Shown piece after piece: positions 1-5,815 of a stretch of 7,815 nucleotides of DNA. Origin of the DNA: an uncultured Acidimicrobiia bacterium (GTDB lineage: Bacteria > Actinomycetota > Acidimicrobiia > IMCC26256 > CALEDW01); contig CALEDW010000320.1 of NCBI GenBank assembly GCA_937949585.1, forward strand, positions 1 to 7,815. Reading direction: 5' to 3'. Numbering within the stretch: position 1 is the stretch's first letter; the number at the start of each line of letters is the position of its first letter. Under the pieces are notes generated by a model. The model saw only the letters and a program-made list of their open reading frames with translations, searched no databases and was not told the origin of the DNA. The translations under genes were made by a program, and so were the position numbers.

Positions 1-928
1 ACCACTCGGGCCGGACCCCCGGCACCGTGCGCAGGTCGAGATCCACCCGCCATGGTCCGGGCGCCCGTCCCGTGAGCGCGACCACCGCGGCGGCGAGGAG
101 CGGCCCGACGAGCATCCAGCCCTCGGGCGCCCCCGACGGGAAGATGCCGCCGGCGAACTCCAGCAACCCCAGGGCGGCGGCGGTCGGCGGTGAGGTCGGC
201 CGGTCCCAGGGGGTGCCGGTGTGGGCCAGCTGGTGGAGGAGTACCCCCAGCCAGGGCAGGAACCCCGCCACCCCGACCCCCAGCGCGACCAGGGCCCGCC
301 GGGCGGGACCCCGCCGTGCCTCGGCACCGCGCCACGCCCACCAGGCCAACAGCCCGGCGGTGGCGGCCAGCAGGTACAACGCCCAGTACTGGGTGTACAG
401 CAACGCCGTGGTGAGCACCGCCAACCCGGCCAGTACCCCCGGGCGCGGCCGGTCGAGTGCGGCCCGCACCGCGAGGTAGGCCGCGAGCACGAGCACGATC
501 ACCAGCGCGTACATGCGGGTCTCGGTCGCGTAGCGGATCGCGTACGGCGAGGAGGCGAGCACCACCAGCACCGCCACCGCCCGGCGGCGCCGGACGGCCG
601 CGTCGCCGCGGCCGAGACGGGTACCGGCCCGCCACGCCAACGGCAGGGCCGCCACCCCGAGCAGTCCGGAGAGCGAGCGCACGGCGAGGTCGGAGGTGCC
701 GAACACCCGGGTCCACACGTGCAGCACCGCGTAGTACAGCGGCGGCGCGCCGTCGCGGCGCAGCGCGCCGGGGAGGTCGCCGAGGGGCAGCCGCGCGATG
801 TTCACGGTGAGGGCCTCGTCCAGCCAGAGGTCCGACCGGGTGACGAAACGCACCACGACCCCGGCGGCGACGACGGCGGCGACGACGACCCCGATGGCCG
901 CCGACGCCGCCGGGCGGCGCCGCCTCAC
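1..928 (-). CDS. GT39/PMT-like membrane glycosyltransferase, N-terminal part (runs off left edge)
   Basis: A polytopic membrane protein related to the dolichyl-phosphate-mannose mannosyltransferase-like (GT39/PMT_2, GT-C fold) family, which moves a sugar from a polyprenyl-phosphate donor to an acceptor on the outer face of the membrane. 309 residues are visible and the C-terminus lies beyond base 1. A first hydrophobic helix (about residues 10-28) is followed by an acidic loop motif WLDEA (35-39), where family members place the catalytic or metal-binding acid. Next come a PPLYY segment (62-66), an FGTSDLAVRSLS segment (76-87) and YATETRMYAL (133-142), all typical of this family, then further hydrophobic helices. 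The start is GTG at 928, whose GTGA overlaps the stop of the upstream oxidoreductase. No good ribosome-binding site precedes it, so translational coupling is likely. Family assignment is by motif recognition; donor and acceptor are unknown. Confidence 0.85.
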   Translation of the reverse strand, partial: MRRRRPAASAAIGVVVAAVVAAGVVVRFVTRSDLWLDEALTVNIARLPLGDLPGALRRDGAPPLYYAVLHVWTRVFGTSDLAVRSLSGLLGVAALPLAWRAGTRLGRGDAAVRRRRAVAVLVVLASSPYAIRYATETRMYALVIVLVLAAYLAVRAALDRPRPGVLAGLAVLTTALLYTQYWALYLLAATAGLLAWWAWRGAEARRGPARRALVALGVGVAGFLPWLGVLLHQLAHTGTPWDRPTSPPTAAALGLLEFAGGIFPSGAPEGWMLVGPLLAAAVVALTGRAPGPWRVDLDLRTVPGVRPEW

Positions 929-1908
929 CGGCGCAGTGCCGGGACGACCTCGGCCATGAACCGTTCGAGGCTCTCGGTGGCGGGATAGTCCCGGAACCAC
1001 AGCACGAACGCCCGGCACCCCGCGTCGAGGTAGCCCTGCACCTGCTCGGCGACCCGTTCCGGCGTGCCGACCAGGTTGTCGCGGGCGTACTCGGCCGGAG
1101 GGACTCGACCCCACAGGTGCCCGCCGCCGGGGCCGTCCAGCCACCGGCGCAGGTCGGTCTCGGTGTCGAAGAGACGGCAGTCCGGGGCGTGGGTGCGCAT
1201 CACGCTGGCCGGGTCGCGCCCGACCTCTTCGCAGTGCCGGGCCAGCACCGCCGACTTGTGCCGGAACGCCTCCAGCCCCACCTGCCAGTTCGTGGCGTCG
1301 GCGTGGCGTGCCGCGATGCGCAGGGTCACCCGCTCCCCCCCGCCCCCGATCCAGACCGGAGGACGGGGCCGCTGGAGCGGCTTCGGGTCGCAGTGCGCAT
1401 CGACGAAGCGGACCGCCCGTCCCTCGAAGCTCACCGCAGGCTCGGTCCACAGGCGCGGGATCACCGCCGCGGCGTCCTCGAGCAACGCCAGGCGCTCGCC
1501 GGCCGAGGGGAACCGGTATCCGTAGGCCGCGTACTCCTCGGCGTACCACCCGGCGCCGATCCCGAGGATCGCCCGCCCGCCGGAGAACACGTCGAGGCAG
1601 GCGGCCTGCTTCGCCAGCAGCCCCACGTTGCGGTAGCCCACGCAGGTCACCATCTGACCGAGCCCGGCCCGCGCCGTGACCTGGGACAGCGCGGCGAGCA
1701 TCGTGTAGGCCTCGAAGCAGTGGGTCGCTTCGCGCACCGGGACCGTCTCCACGTGGTCGTACACCCACAGGTGGTCGTACCCGGCCCGTTCGGCGGTGCG
1801 GGCCACGTGTTGCGCCGTCGCCCACGCCTCGGCCGGCCCGAGCCCGGCCAGCTCGCGCTTCCACCCCTGGGGCACGAACGCACCCCAGGTCACGGGGTGG
1901 TCGGTCAC
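925..1908 (-). CDS. LLM-class F420-dependent oxidoreductase
   Basis: A 327-residue protein of the bacterial luciferase-like monooxygenase superfamily. It most resembles the actinobacterial F420-dependent group (TIGR03560-like by memory of its motifs). Such enzymes fold as a TIM barrel and use reduced F420 or flavin to reduce or oxidise small molecules. Visible family features are an N-terminal WGAFVPQGW strand (residues 8-16), YDHLWVYDH (44-52), a YRNVGLLAKQA segment, LDVFSGGRAILGIGAGW, the PKPLQRPRPPVWIGGGGE block and a C-terminal VGTPERVAEQ segment. All are intact and the length is normal. The start is GTG at 1908, preceded by GGGAG with a 5-nt spacer and overlapping the stop of the VOC gene by 4 nt (GTGA). 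A longer reading from 2250 only runs antisense-like through the VOC gene and is rejected. Substrate unknown; whether the cofactor is F420 or FMN cannot be proven from sequence. Confidence 0.93.
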   Translation of the reverse strand: MTDHPVTWGAFVPQGWKRELAGLGPAEAWATAQHVARTAERAGYDHLWVYDHVETVPVREATHCFEAYTMLAALSQVTARAGLGQMVTCVGYRNVGLLAKQAACLDVFSGGRAILGIGAGWYAEEYAAYGYRFPSAGERLALLEDAAAVIPRLWTEPAVSFEGRAVRFVDAHCDPKPLQRPRPPVWIGGGGERVTLRIAARHADATNWQVGLEAFRHKSAVLARHCEEVGRDPASVMRTHAPDCRLFDTETDLRRWLDGPGGGHLWGRVPPAEYARDNLVGTPERVAEQVQGYLDAGCRAFVLWFRDYPATESLERFMAEVVPALRR

Positions 1909-2354
1909 TTGAACTCCCAGTGCTGGATCTCGACCATCATCGGCAGCAGGAACCGCACGTACATCGAGGTGATCACCAGCGGGCCGTGGTCCTCGGCCCG
2001 CTTGTCGATGAGATCCACCCGGGCGTCGCGGGCCTGCCAGCGCCGGCAGGCCTCCAGGATCTCGTCCAGCTCGGTCATCGTGGCCACCGACAGCCCGAAG
2101 TGGTCGAGGCGGGGACAGCGCATCGGCTCGTCGTCGGCGATGAGGAACACGAACTGCTGCACGGTGTGCACCCCGAACACCAAGCGGCGGTGGTCGATCG
2201 TCTCGGTGGGCAGCTCCCGCCACCCGAGGGTCTCCCCGTAGAACGCGCACAGCTCGGCCCGCCCTTCGGGGCCGAGCAACTCGGCGGGCACGCTCATCGC
2301 CACGTGGTTGAACCGGGGCGGCCGCCGCCGGGCGGCCGCGTCCGTCGTCGTCAT
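1905..2354 (-). CDS. VOC (glyoxalase/bleomycin-resistance/dioxygenase) family protein
   Basis: A 149-residue protein of the vicinal-oxygen-chelate superfamily, made of two beta-alpha-beta-beta-beta modules. Module 1 opens with FNHVAMSV (residues 15-22) and continues through FYGETLGW (38-45). Module 2 opens with LDHFGLSV (83-90) and ends with the strand VEIQHWEF (141-148). H17, H85 and E142 sit where VOC enzymes bind their divalent metal, and Q67 is a candidate fourth ligand, so a metal-dependent enzyme (isomerase, lyase or dioxygenase) is plausible. The ATG at 2354 is preferred over the GTG at 2357 because GGAGGTGA lies 4-11 nt upstream at normal spacing. That Shine-Dalgarno overlaps the dehydrogenase stop codon. 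It sits between the dehydrogenase and LLM genes with minimal spacing, so all three are probably co-translated. The reaction is not identifiable; VOC domains are too diverse. Confidence 0.88.
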   Translation of the reverse strand: MTTTDAAARRRPPRFNHVAMSVPAELLGPEGRAELCAFYGETLGWRELPTETIDHRRLVFGVHTVQQFVFLIADDEPMRCPRLDHFGLSVATMTELDEILEACRRWQARDARVDLIDKRAEDHGPLVITSMYVRFLLPMMVEIQHWEFK

Positions 2355-2358
2355 CACC

Positions 2359-2366
2359 TCACCTCC
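2359..2366 (-). promoter_or_regulatory. Strong Shine-Dalgarno of the VOC gene, overlapping the dehydrogenase stop
   Basis: On the minus strand this reads GGAGGTGA, a near-perfect complement to the 16S rRNA tail. Its GGAGG core ends 7 nt before the ATG at 2354, and its last three bases are the TGA stop of the zinc dehydrogenase. It decides the VOC start (ATG rather than the GTG at 2357). It is the best ribosome-binding site in the operon; the other genes have weak or no recognisable ones. Confidence 0.75.
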
Positions 2367-3378
2367 CGGGTGTCACCAGCACCTTGCCGGCGATGCGGCC
2401 GGCGCCGAGCGCGGCGATCGCCTCCCCGACCCGCTCCAGCGGGACGTCGTCGTCCTCGATGAGCTCGGCGACCGGGAACCCCGGGTCGGCGAGCAGCCGC
2501 AGGGCCTGGTCGAACCCGTCGGGGTCGTAGGTGAACGCCCCGGTGACCACGAGCTCGTTCAGGAGGATCCGGTTGGCGTCGAAGCGCGGCCGGTCCATCC
2601 CCGCCCCGACGAGCACCAGCGTCCCGCCCCGGCCGAGCTGGGCGAGCGCCTGCTCCATGGCCGGGCCCCGCCCGCTGCACTCCAGGGCCACGTCGAACGG
2701 CACGTCGACCAGCGCGTTCGGCGAGGCGGGCACGACCAGCGCGTCCGGGTGCACCGCCCGGGCGCCCAGGCGGGCGGCGAGCTCCCGCCGCACCGGGGCC
2801 GGTTCGGAGCAGGTCACGTCGGTCACACCCCCGTGCACGAGCACGGCGATGCTCAGCGCACCGATGGGGCCGGCCCCGGTCACCAGGACCCGCTGCCCGG
2901 CCCGCACCCCGCCGCGGCGGATGCCGTGCAGGGCCACGGCGAGCGGCTCGGCGAGCGCCCCGGCCCGCAGGTCGACCCCGTCGGGGAGCGGGAGGAGGGC
3001 GTCCTCGCGACTGCGGTGGTACTCGGCGAACGCCCCGGGCCCGGGGTCGCGCTCACCCACCGCCTCCCGCCCCGCACACAGGTTGGGACGGCCGGCCCGG
3101 CAGCCGGCGCAGGTGCCGCACCCCGGGGTCGGACCGCCGACGACCAGGTCGCCGGGGCGCCAGCGGGCGACGTCGCGACCGACGGCGTAGACCCGTCCGG
3201 TCCACTCGTGGCCGTGGACCCGGCCCGGCGGGCTCCACCCGTCGAGGACGAAGTGCAGGTCGGAGCCGCAGATGCCGCAGTGGGCGACCTCGACGAGCAC
3301 GTCGCGGGGTCCCAGCGGCGGCACCGGGATCGCCTCGACCACCACTCGCCGGTCGCCCCGGTACACCGCGGCGCGCAT
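2359..3378 (-). CDS. Zinc-dependent medium-chain alcohol/polyol dehydrogenase (MDR superfamily)
   Basis: A 339-residue cytoplasmic oxidoreductase of the zinc-containing MDR superfamily, closest in layout to sorbitol/threonine dehydrogenases. It should interconvert a secondary alcohol (polyol, cyclitol or sugar) and a ketone using NAD(P). The GroES-like domain carries the catalytic zinc ligands C37 (in CGICGSDLH), H57-E58 (GHEWTG) and probably E144 (AEPLAVALHG). The structural zinc site is complete: C87, C90, C93 and C101. The Rossmann fold has GAGPIG (168-173), and an acidic E192 after the second strand suggests NAD rather than NADP. Start ATG at 3378 gives the usual MRAAVYRG opening; a longer reading to 3450 would overlap the IolB-like gene and adds a non-homologous proline-rich stretch. 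It starts 13 nt after the IolB-like stop, without a clear Shine-Dalgarno. Being next to an IolB-like protein suggests a cyclitol- or sugar-acid-derived substrate, which is inference. Confidence 0.93.
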   Translation of the reverse strand: MRAAVYRGDRRVVVEAIPVPPLGPRDVLVEVAHCGICGSDLHFVLDGWSPPGRVHGHEWTGRVYAVGRDVARWRPGDLVVGGPTPGCGTCAGCRAGRPNLCAGREAVGERDPGPGAFAEYHRSREDALLPLPDGVDLRAGALAEPLAVALHGIRRGGVRAGQRVLVTGAGPIGALSIAVLVHGGVTDVTCSEPAPVRRELAARLGARAVHPDALVVPASPNALVDVPFDVALECSGRGPAMEQALAQLGRGGTLVLVGAGMDRPRFDANRILLNELVVTGAFTYDPDGFDQALRLLADPGFPVAELIEDDDVPLERVGEAIAALGAGRIAGKVLVTPGR

Positions 3379-3391
3379 CGCGCCCGGAGGC

Positions 3392-4123
3392 TCAGGCACC
3401 GTCGTCCCCGCGGAAGCGCCCGTCGGTCTCGGTGGCGACCTCGCCGTCACCGGCCGCCAGCACCCACAGGTAGCCGAGCCGGATGCCCGGCGCCGCGACC
3501 ACCGGGTGCCACCCTGCGGTGATGCGCTGCACGTCGCCGTCGCGCACCACGATCCCGCAACCCGCCTCCGGGTTCTCGGCCGGCCCCGTGCGGAGCTGGA
3601 TCCCGAACCCGTGCGCGGGGTGGCACCGGTAGAGGTAGACCTCCTCCTCCGGGTGGCGGTGCGGCGGCCAGCTCGACCAGCACCCGGGGTCGTTCAGCGT
3701 CTCGCCGCAGCGCAGCGGCCCGTCGGCCACCGCGGTGCGCACCACCCTCCGGTCCGTGGTCCCGCCCCGCAGCGCCACCTCGACGTCGTCGGGAGCGATG
3801 ACGCGCGCCGCCACCTCGCCGCCGGCCCGCCACGCCAGCGCGGCCCGCAGGTCGCCGGCCAGCCGCACCTCGGCGGCGGGCCCGGCGAGCACCGACCAGC
3901 CCGGCCCGTCGAACACGTCGTCACGCCCGGCGACCTCGGCCCGGCGGCCGTCGAGCTCGAGTGCGCCGGCACCGCCCTCCACGGCGATCCACGCCGGGCC
4001 CGGCGGCGCCCACCGGAACCCCCCGGCGACGCGGGCCACGCCGAGTGCGCCCCCGTCGCCGGGTCGCAGCAGTACGGTCACGGTCGTGCCCGGGTCGGGG
4101 GCGAGTCCCGTCACAGGTGACAT
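3392..4123 (-). CDS. iolB: IolB-like protein (5-deoxy-glucuronate isomerase family, divergent)
   Basis: A 243-residue two-domain cupin of the IolB/KduI family. IolB converts 5-deoxy-D-glucuronate to 2-deoxy-5-keto-D-gluconate in myo-inositol breakdown. The C-terminal half matches IolB well: GCWSSWPPHRHPEEEVYLYR (147-166), HGFGIQLRTG (171-180), VVRDGDV (192-198), GWHPVVAAPG (204-213) and a closing YLWVLA strand. H155, H157, E161 (or E160) and H206 are the expected metal ligands. The N-terminal half is poorly conserved, as is usual for the family. It is shorter than typical IolB (about 270-300 residues). The loop after the HxH motif is about ten residues shorter than in Bacillus IolB, and the usual C-terminal tail with its DPxHxW-type end is absent. 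No other iol gene is in the window, so the true substrate may be a related sugar acid. ATG 4123 lies at the divergent junction and appears leaderless. It is the first gene of the five-gene leftward operon. Confidence 0.82.
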   Translation of the reverse strand: MSPVTGLAPDPGTTVTVLLRPGDGGALGVARVAGGFRWAPPGPAWIAVEGGAGALELDGRRAEVAGRDDVFDGPGWSVLAGPAAEVRLAGDLRAALAWRAGGEVAARVIAPDDVEVALRGGTTDRRVVRTAVADGPLRCGETLNDPGCWSSWPPHRHPEEEVYLYRCHPAHGFGIQLRTGPAENPEAGCGIVVRDGDVQRITAGWHPVVAAPGIRLGYLWVLAAGDGEVATETDGRFRGDDGA

Positions 4124-4132
4124 AGGCGTCAC
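4110..4132. promoter_or_regulatory. Nested inverted repeats (GTCAC/GTGAC half-sites), candidate operator
   Basis: Three 5-bp half-sites lie at 4110-4114 (GTCAC), 4117-4121 (GTGAC) and 4128-4132 (GTCAC). The first pair makes an inverted repeat with a 2-bp centre; the second pair makes a 16-bp inverted repeat with a 6-bp centre. The repeats cover the start codon of the IolB-like gene and reach into the -10 region of the divergent intergenic gap. A dimeric repressor bound here could block both directions. The repeat is read directly; its role as an operator is inference, and no regulator gene is visible in the window. Confidence 0.45.
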
Positions 4133-4136
4133 GCTA
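4131..4136 (-). promoter_or_regulatory. Candidate -10 element for leaderless transcription of the leftward operon
   Basis: On the minus strand this hexamer reads TAGCGT, fitting the actinobacterial TANNNT -10 pattern. It ends 7 nt before the ATG at 4123, so transcription would begin at or very near the start codon, giving a leaderless mRNA. This fits the absence of a Shine-Dalgarno before this gene. No convincing -35 was seen. On the plus strand the same CTAG-centred bases could serve the amidohydrolase (GCTAGT ends 6 nt before ATG 4145), but that match is poor. Confidence 0.4.
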
Positions 4137-4144
4137 GTGCTGGA

Positions 4145-5815
4145 ATGCGCGGCGTGGACGACCTGGTGATCACCGGCGGCACCGTGGTGGACGGAACCGG
4201 CGCGCCCGGGGTGCGGGCCGACGTGGCGGTGCGGGACGGTCGGATCCGCGCCGTGGGCCGGGGCCTGCGGGGGCGGCGGACCCTGGACGCCGACGGGCTC
4301 GTCGTGACCCCGGGGTTCATCGACGTGCACACCCACTACGACGCCCAGGTGTTCTGGGACCCCGACCTCACCCCGTCCAGCCATCACGGGGTCACCACCG
4401 TCGTGGCCGGCAACTGCGGGTTCAGCCTCGCCCCGTGCCGGCCCGAGCACCGGCCCTTGCTCGTACGGACGCTCGAACACGTGGAGGACATGGATCCGGC
4501 CACCCTGGAGGCCGGGGTCCCGTGGGACTTCGTCACCTTCGGCGAGTACCTCGACTCCGTGGCCCGCCGGGGGGTGGCGCTCAACTACGCCTGCTACGTG
4601 GGGCACACCGCGGTGCGGCTCTTCGTGATGGGCGAGGACGGCTACGAACGCGAGGATCCGACCGCCGACGAGCTCGCAGCGATGCGGGACGTCGTGGCCG
4701 AGTCCCTCGACGCCGGGGCGATCGGCTTCGCGACGAGCTCGTCGCCCACCCACAACGGCGACGGGGGCCGCCCGGTACCGTCGCGGCTGGCGAGCCTCGC
4801 CGAGGTGGAGGCCCTCTGCGAGCCGCTGCGCGAGCGGGGGCGGGGGGTCGTGGCCCTGTTGCCGGGGGAGAAGGTGCGCCACCGCGACGTGTACGGGCTG
4901 CAGCAGCGGGTGGGCCGGCCGCTCACCTGGACCGCCCTGCTCACGATCAAAGGGTTCCCGTGGCACGAGGAGGTCGTCGCCGACACCGACGCCCACCGCG
5001 CCGCCGGCGGGCAGGTCTGGCCGCAGATCTCCGTCCGGCCGCTGGTGTTCCAGATGAACCTGCGGGAGCCGTTCACGTTCAACGTGGTCCCGGCCTTCTC
5101 CGAGCTCATGGCCGGCAGCGAGGCGCAGCGCCGTGCCGCCTACGCCGACCCGGCGTGGCGGGCCCGGGCGGCCGGGGAGCTGGAGACCCTCGCCCGGCCC
5201 CGCGTCAACTGGGACAGCATCGAGGTGGCCGAGAGCGCGGCGCAGCCCGGGCTCGTGGGCCGCCGCGTCGTCGACCTGGCGGCCGAGCGCGGGGTGCACC
5301 CGCTGGACGTGATGGTGGAGCTGGCCCTCGCCGAGGACCTCGAGGTGCGGTTCCGTTCGGTGCTGGCCAACAACGACCCCGAGGCGATCGCCTGGCTGCT
5401 CGGGCGCGACGGGCTGCTGCTCGGCCTCGCCGACTCCGGCGCGCACGTGAGCCAGCTCTGCGACGCCTGCATGCCCACCGACCTGCTCGGCACCTGGGTG
5501 CGTGAGCGGCAGGTGCTGCCCCTGGAACGGGCGGTGCACAAGCTCACCGGTGAGCCCGCCGCGGTGTTCGGCCTGGCCGATCGGGGCGTGATCGCCGAGG
5601 GCCGCGTGGCCGACCTCACCGTGTTCGATCCCGCCACCGTCGCCCCGGGCCCGCTGCGGCGGGTGCGGGACTTCCCCGCCGGCGGGGAGCGTCTCACCGC
5701 CGACCGGCCCGTCGGGATGGTGCACACGGTGGTGGGCGGGGTGCCGATCCGGGTCGACGGCGCCCCCGAGCCCGAAGGCCTCGCCGCCCGGCCCGGACGC
5801 GTGCTGCGGGGGTGA
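4145..5815 (+). CDS. Amidohydrolase family protein, D-aminoacylase / N-acyl-D-amino-acid deacylase type
   Basis: A 556-residue metal-dependent hydrolase of the amidohydrolase superfamily (amidohydrolase_3 / D-aminoacylase-like), expected to cleave an amide such as an N-acyl-D-amino acid in the cytoplasm. The N-terminal beta-sandwich strand LVITGGTVVDGTG (residues 7-19) is followed by the barrel metal motif FIDVHTHYD (58-66; H62, H64) and GNCGFSLAP (89-97), whose C91 matches the metal-bridging cysteine of D-aminoacylases. The essential late aspartate is D430 in LADSGAH. The C-terminal return to the sandwich includes GVIAEGRVADLTVFDP. The family's usual histidine (HxR) region is replaced: after PTHNGDGG (H203) comes a VVALLPG segment without histidine. 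Hydrolysis chemistry could therefore differ. Start ATG 4145 has no Shine-Dalgarno; GTG 4154 is an alternative that still leaves the first strand whole. It is divergent from the IolB-like gene and coupled to the downstream membrane gene. Superfamily is certain, substrate is not. Confidence 0.92.
   Translation: MRGVDDLVITGGTVVDGTGAPGVRADVAVRDGRIRAVGRGLRGRRTLDADGLVVTPGFIDVHTHYDAQVFWDPDLTPSSHHGVTTVVAGNCGFSLAPCRPEHRPLLVRTLEHVEDMDPATLEAGVPWDFVTFGEYLDSVARRGVALNYACYVGHTAVRLFVMGEDGYEREDPTADELAAMRDVVAESLDAGAIGFATSSSPTHNGDGGRPVPSRLASLAEVEALCEPLRERGRGVVALLPGEKVRHRDVYGLQQRVGRPLTWTALLTIKGFPWHEEVVADTDAHRAAGGQVWPQISVRPLVFQMNLREPFTFNVVPAFSELMAGSEAQRRAAYADPAWRARAAGELETLARPRVNWDSIEVAESAAQPGLVGRRVVDLAAERGVHPLDVMVELALAEDLEVRFRSVLANNDPEAIAWLLGRDGLLLGLADSGAHVSQLCDACMPTDLLGTWVRERQVLPLERAVHKLTGEPAAVFGLADRGVIAEGRVADLTVFDPATVAPGPLRRVRDFPAGGERLTADRPVGMVHTVVGGVPIRVDGAPEPEGLAARPGRVLRG

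Noticed and set aside
842..905. GAC/GGC-rich near-repeat stretch resembling a microsatellite
   Set aside because: It encodes the alanine/valine-rich first membrane helix of the GT39-like protein; the repetition is explained by GCC/GTC codons.
1909..2250. N-terminal extension of the LLM oxidoreductase to 2250
   Set aside because: The extra residues come from an alternative frame of the VOC gene and have no family similarity. GTG 1908 has a GGGAG site and gives the normal LLM N-terminus.
3379..3391. Possible promoter or terminator between the IolB-like and dehydrogenase genes
   Set aside because: The gap is only 13 nt, with no hairpin or -10 pattern, so the genes are treated as one operon.
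1117..3522. Long plus-strand frames (1117-2241 and 2308-3522)
   Set aside because: They lie opposite four minus-strand genes with complete catalytic motifs. Their translations are Arg/Pro/His-rich with no recognisable domain.
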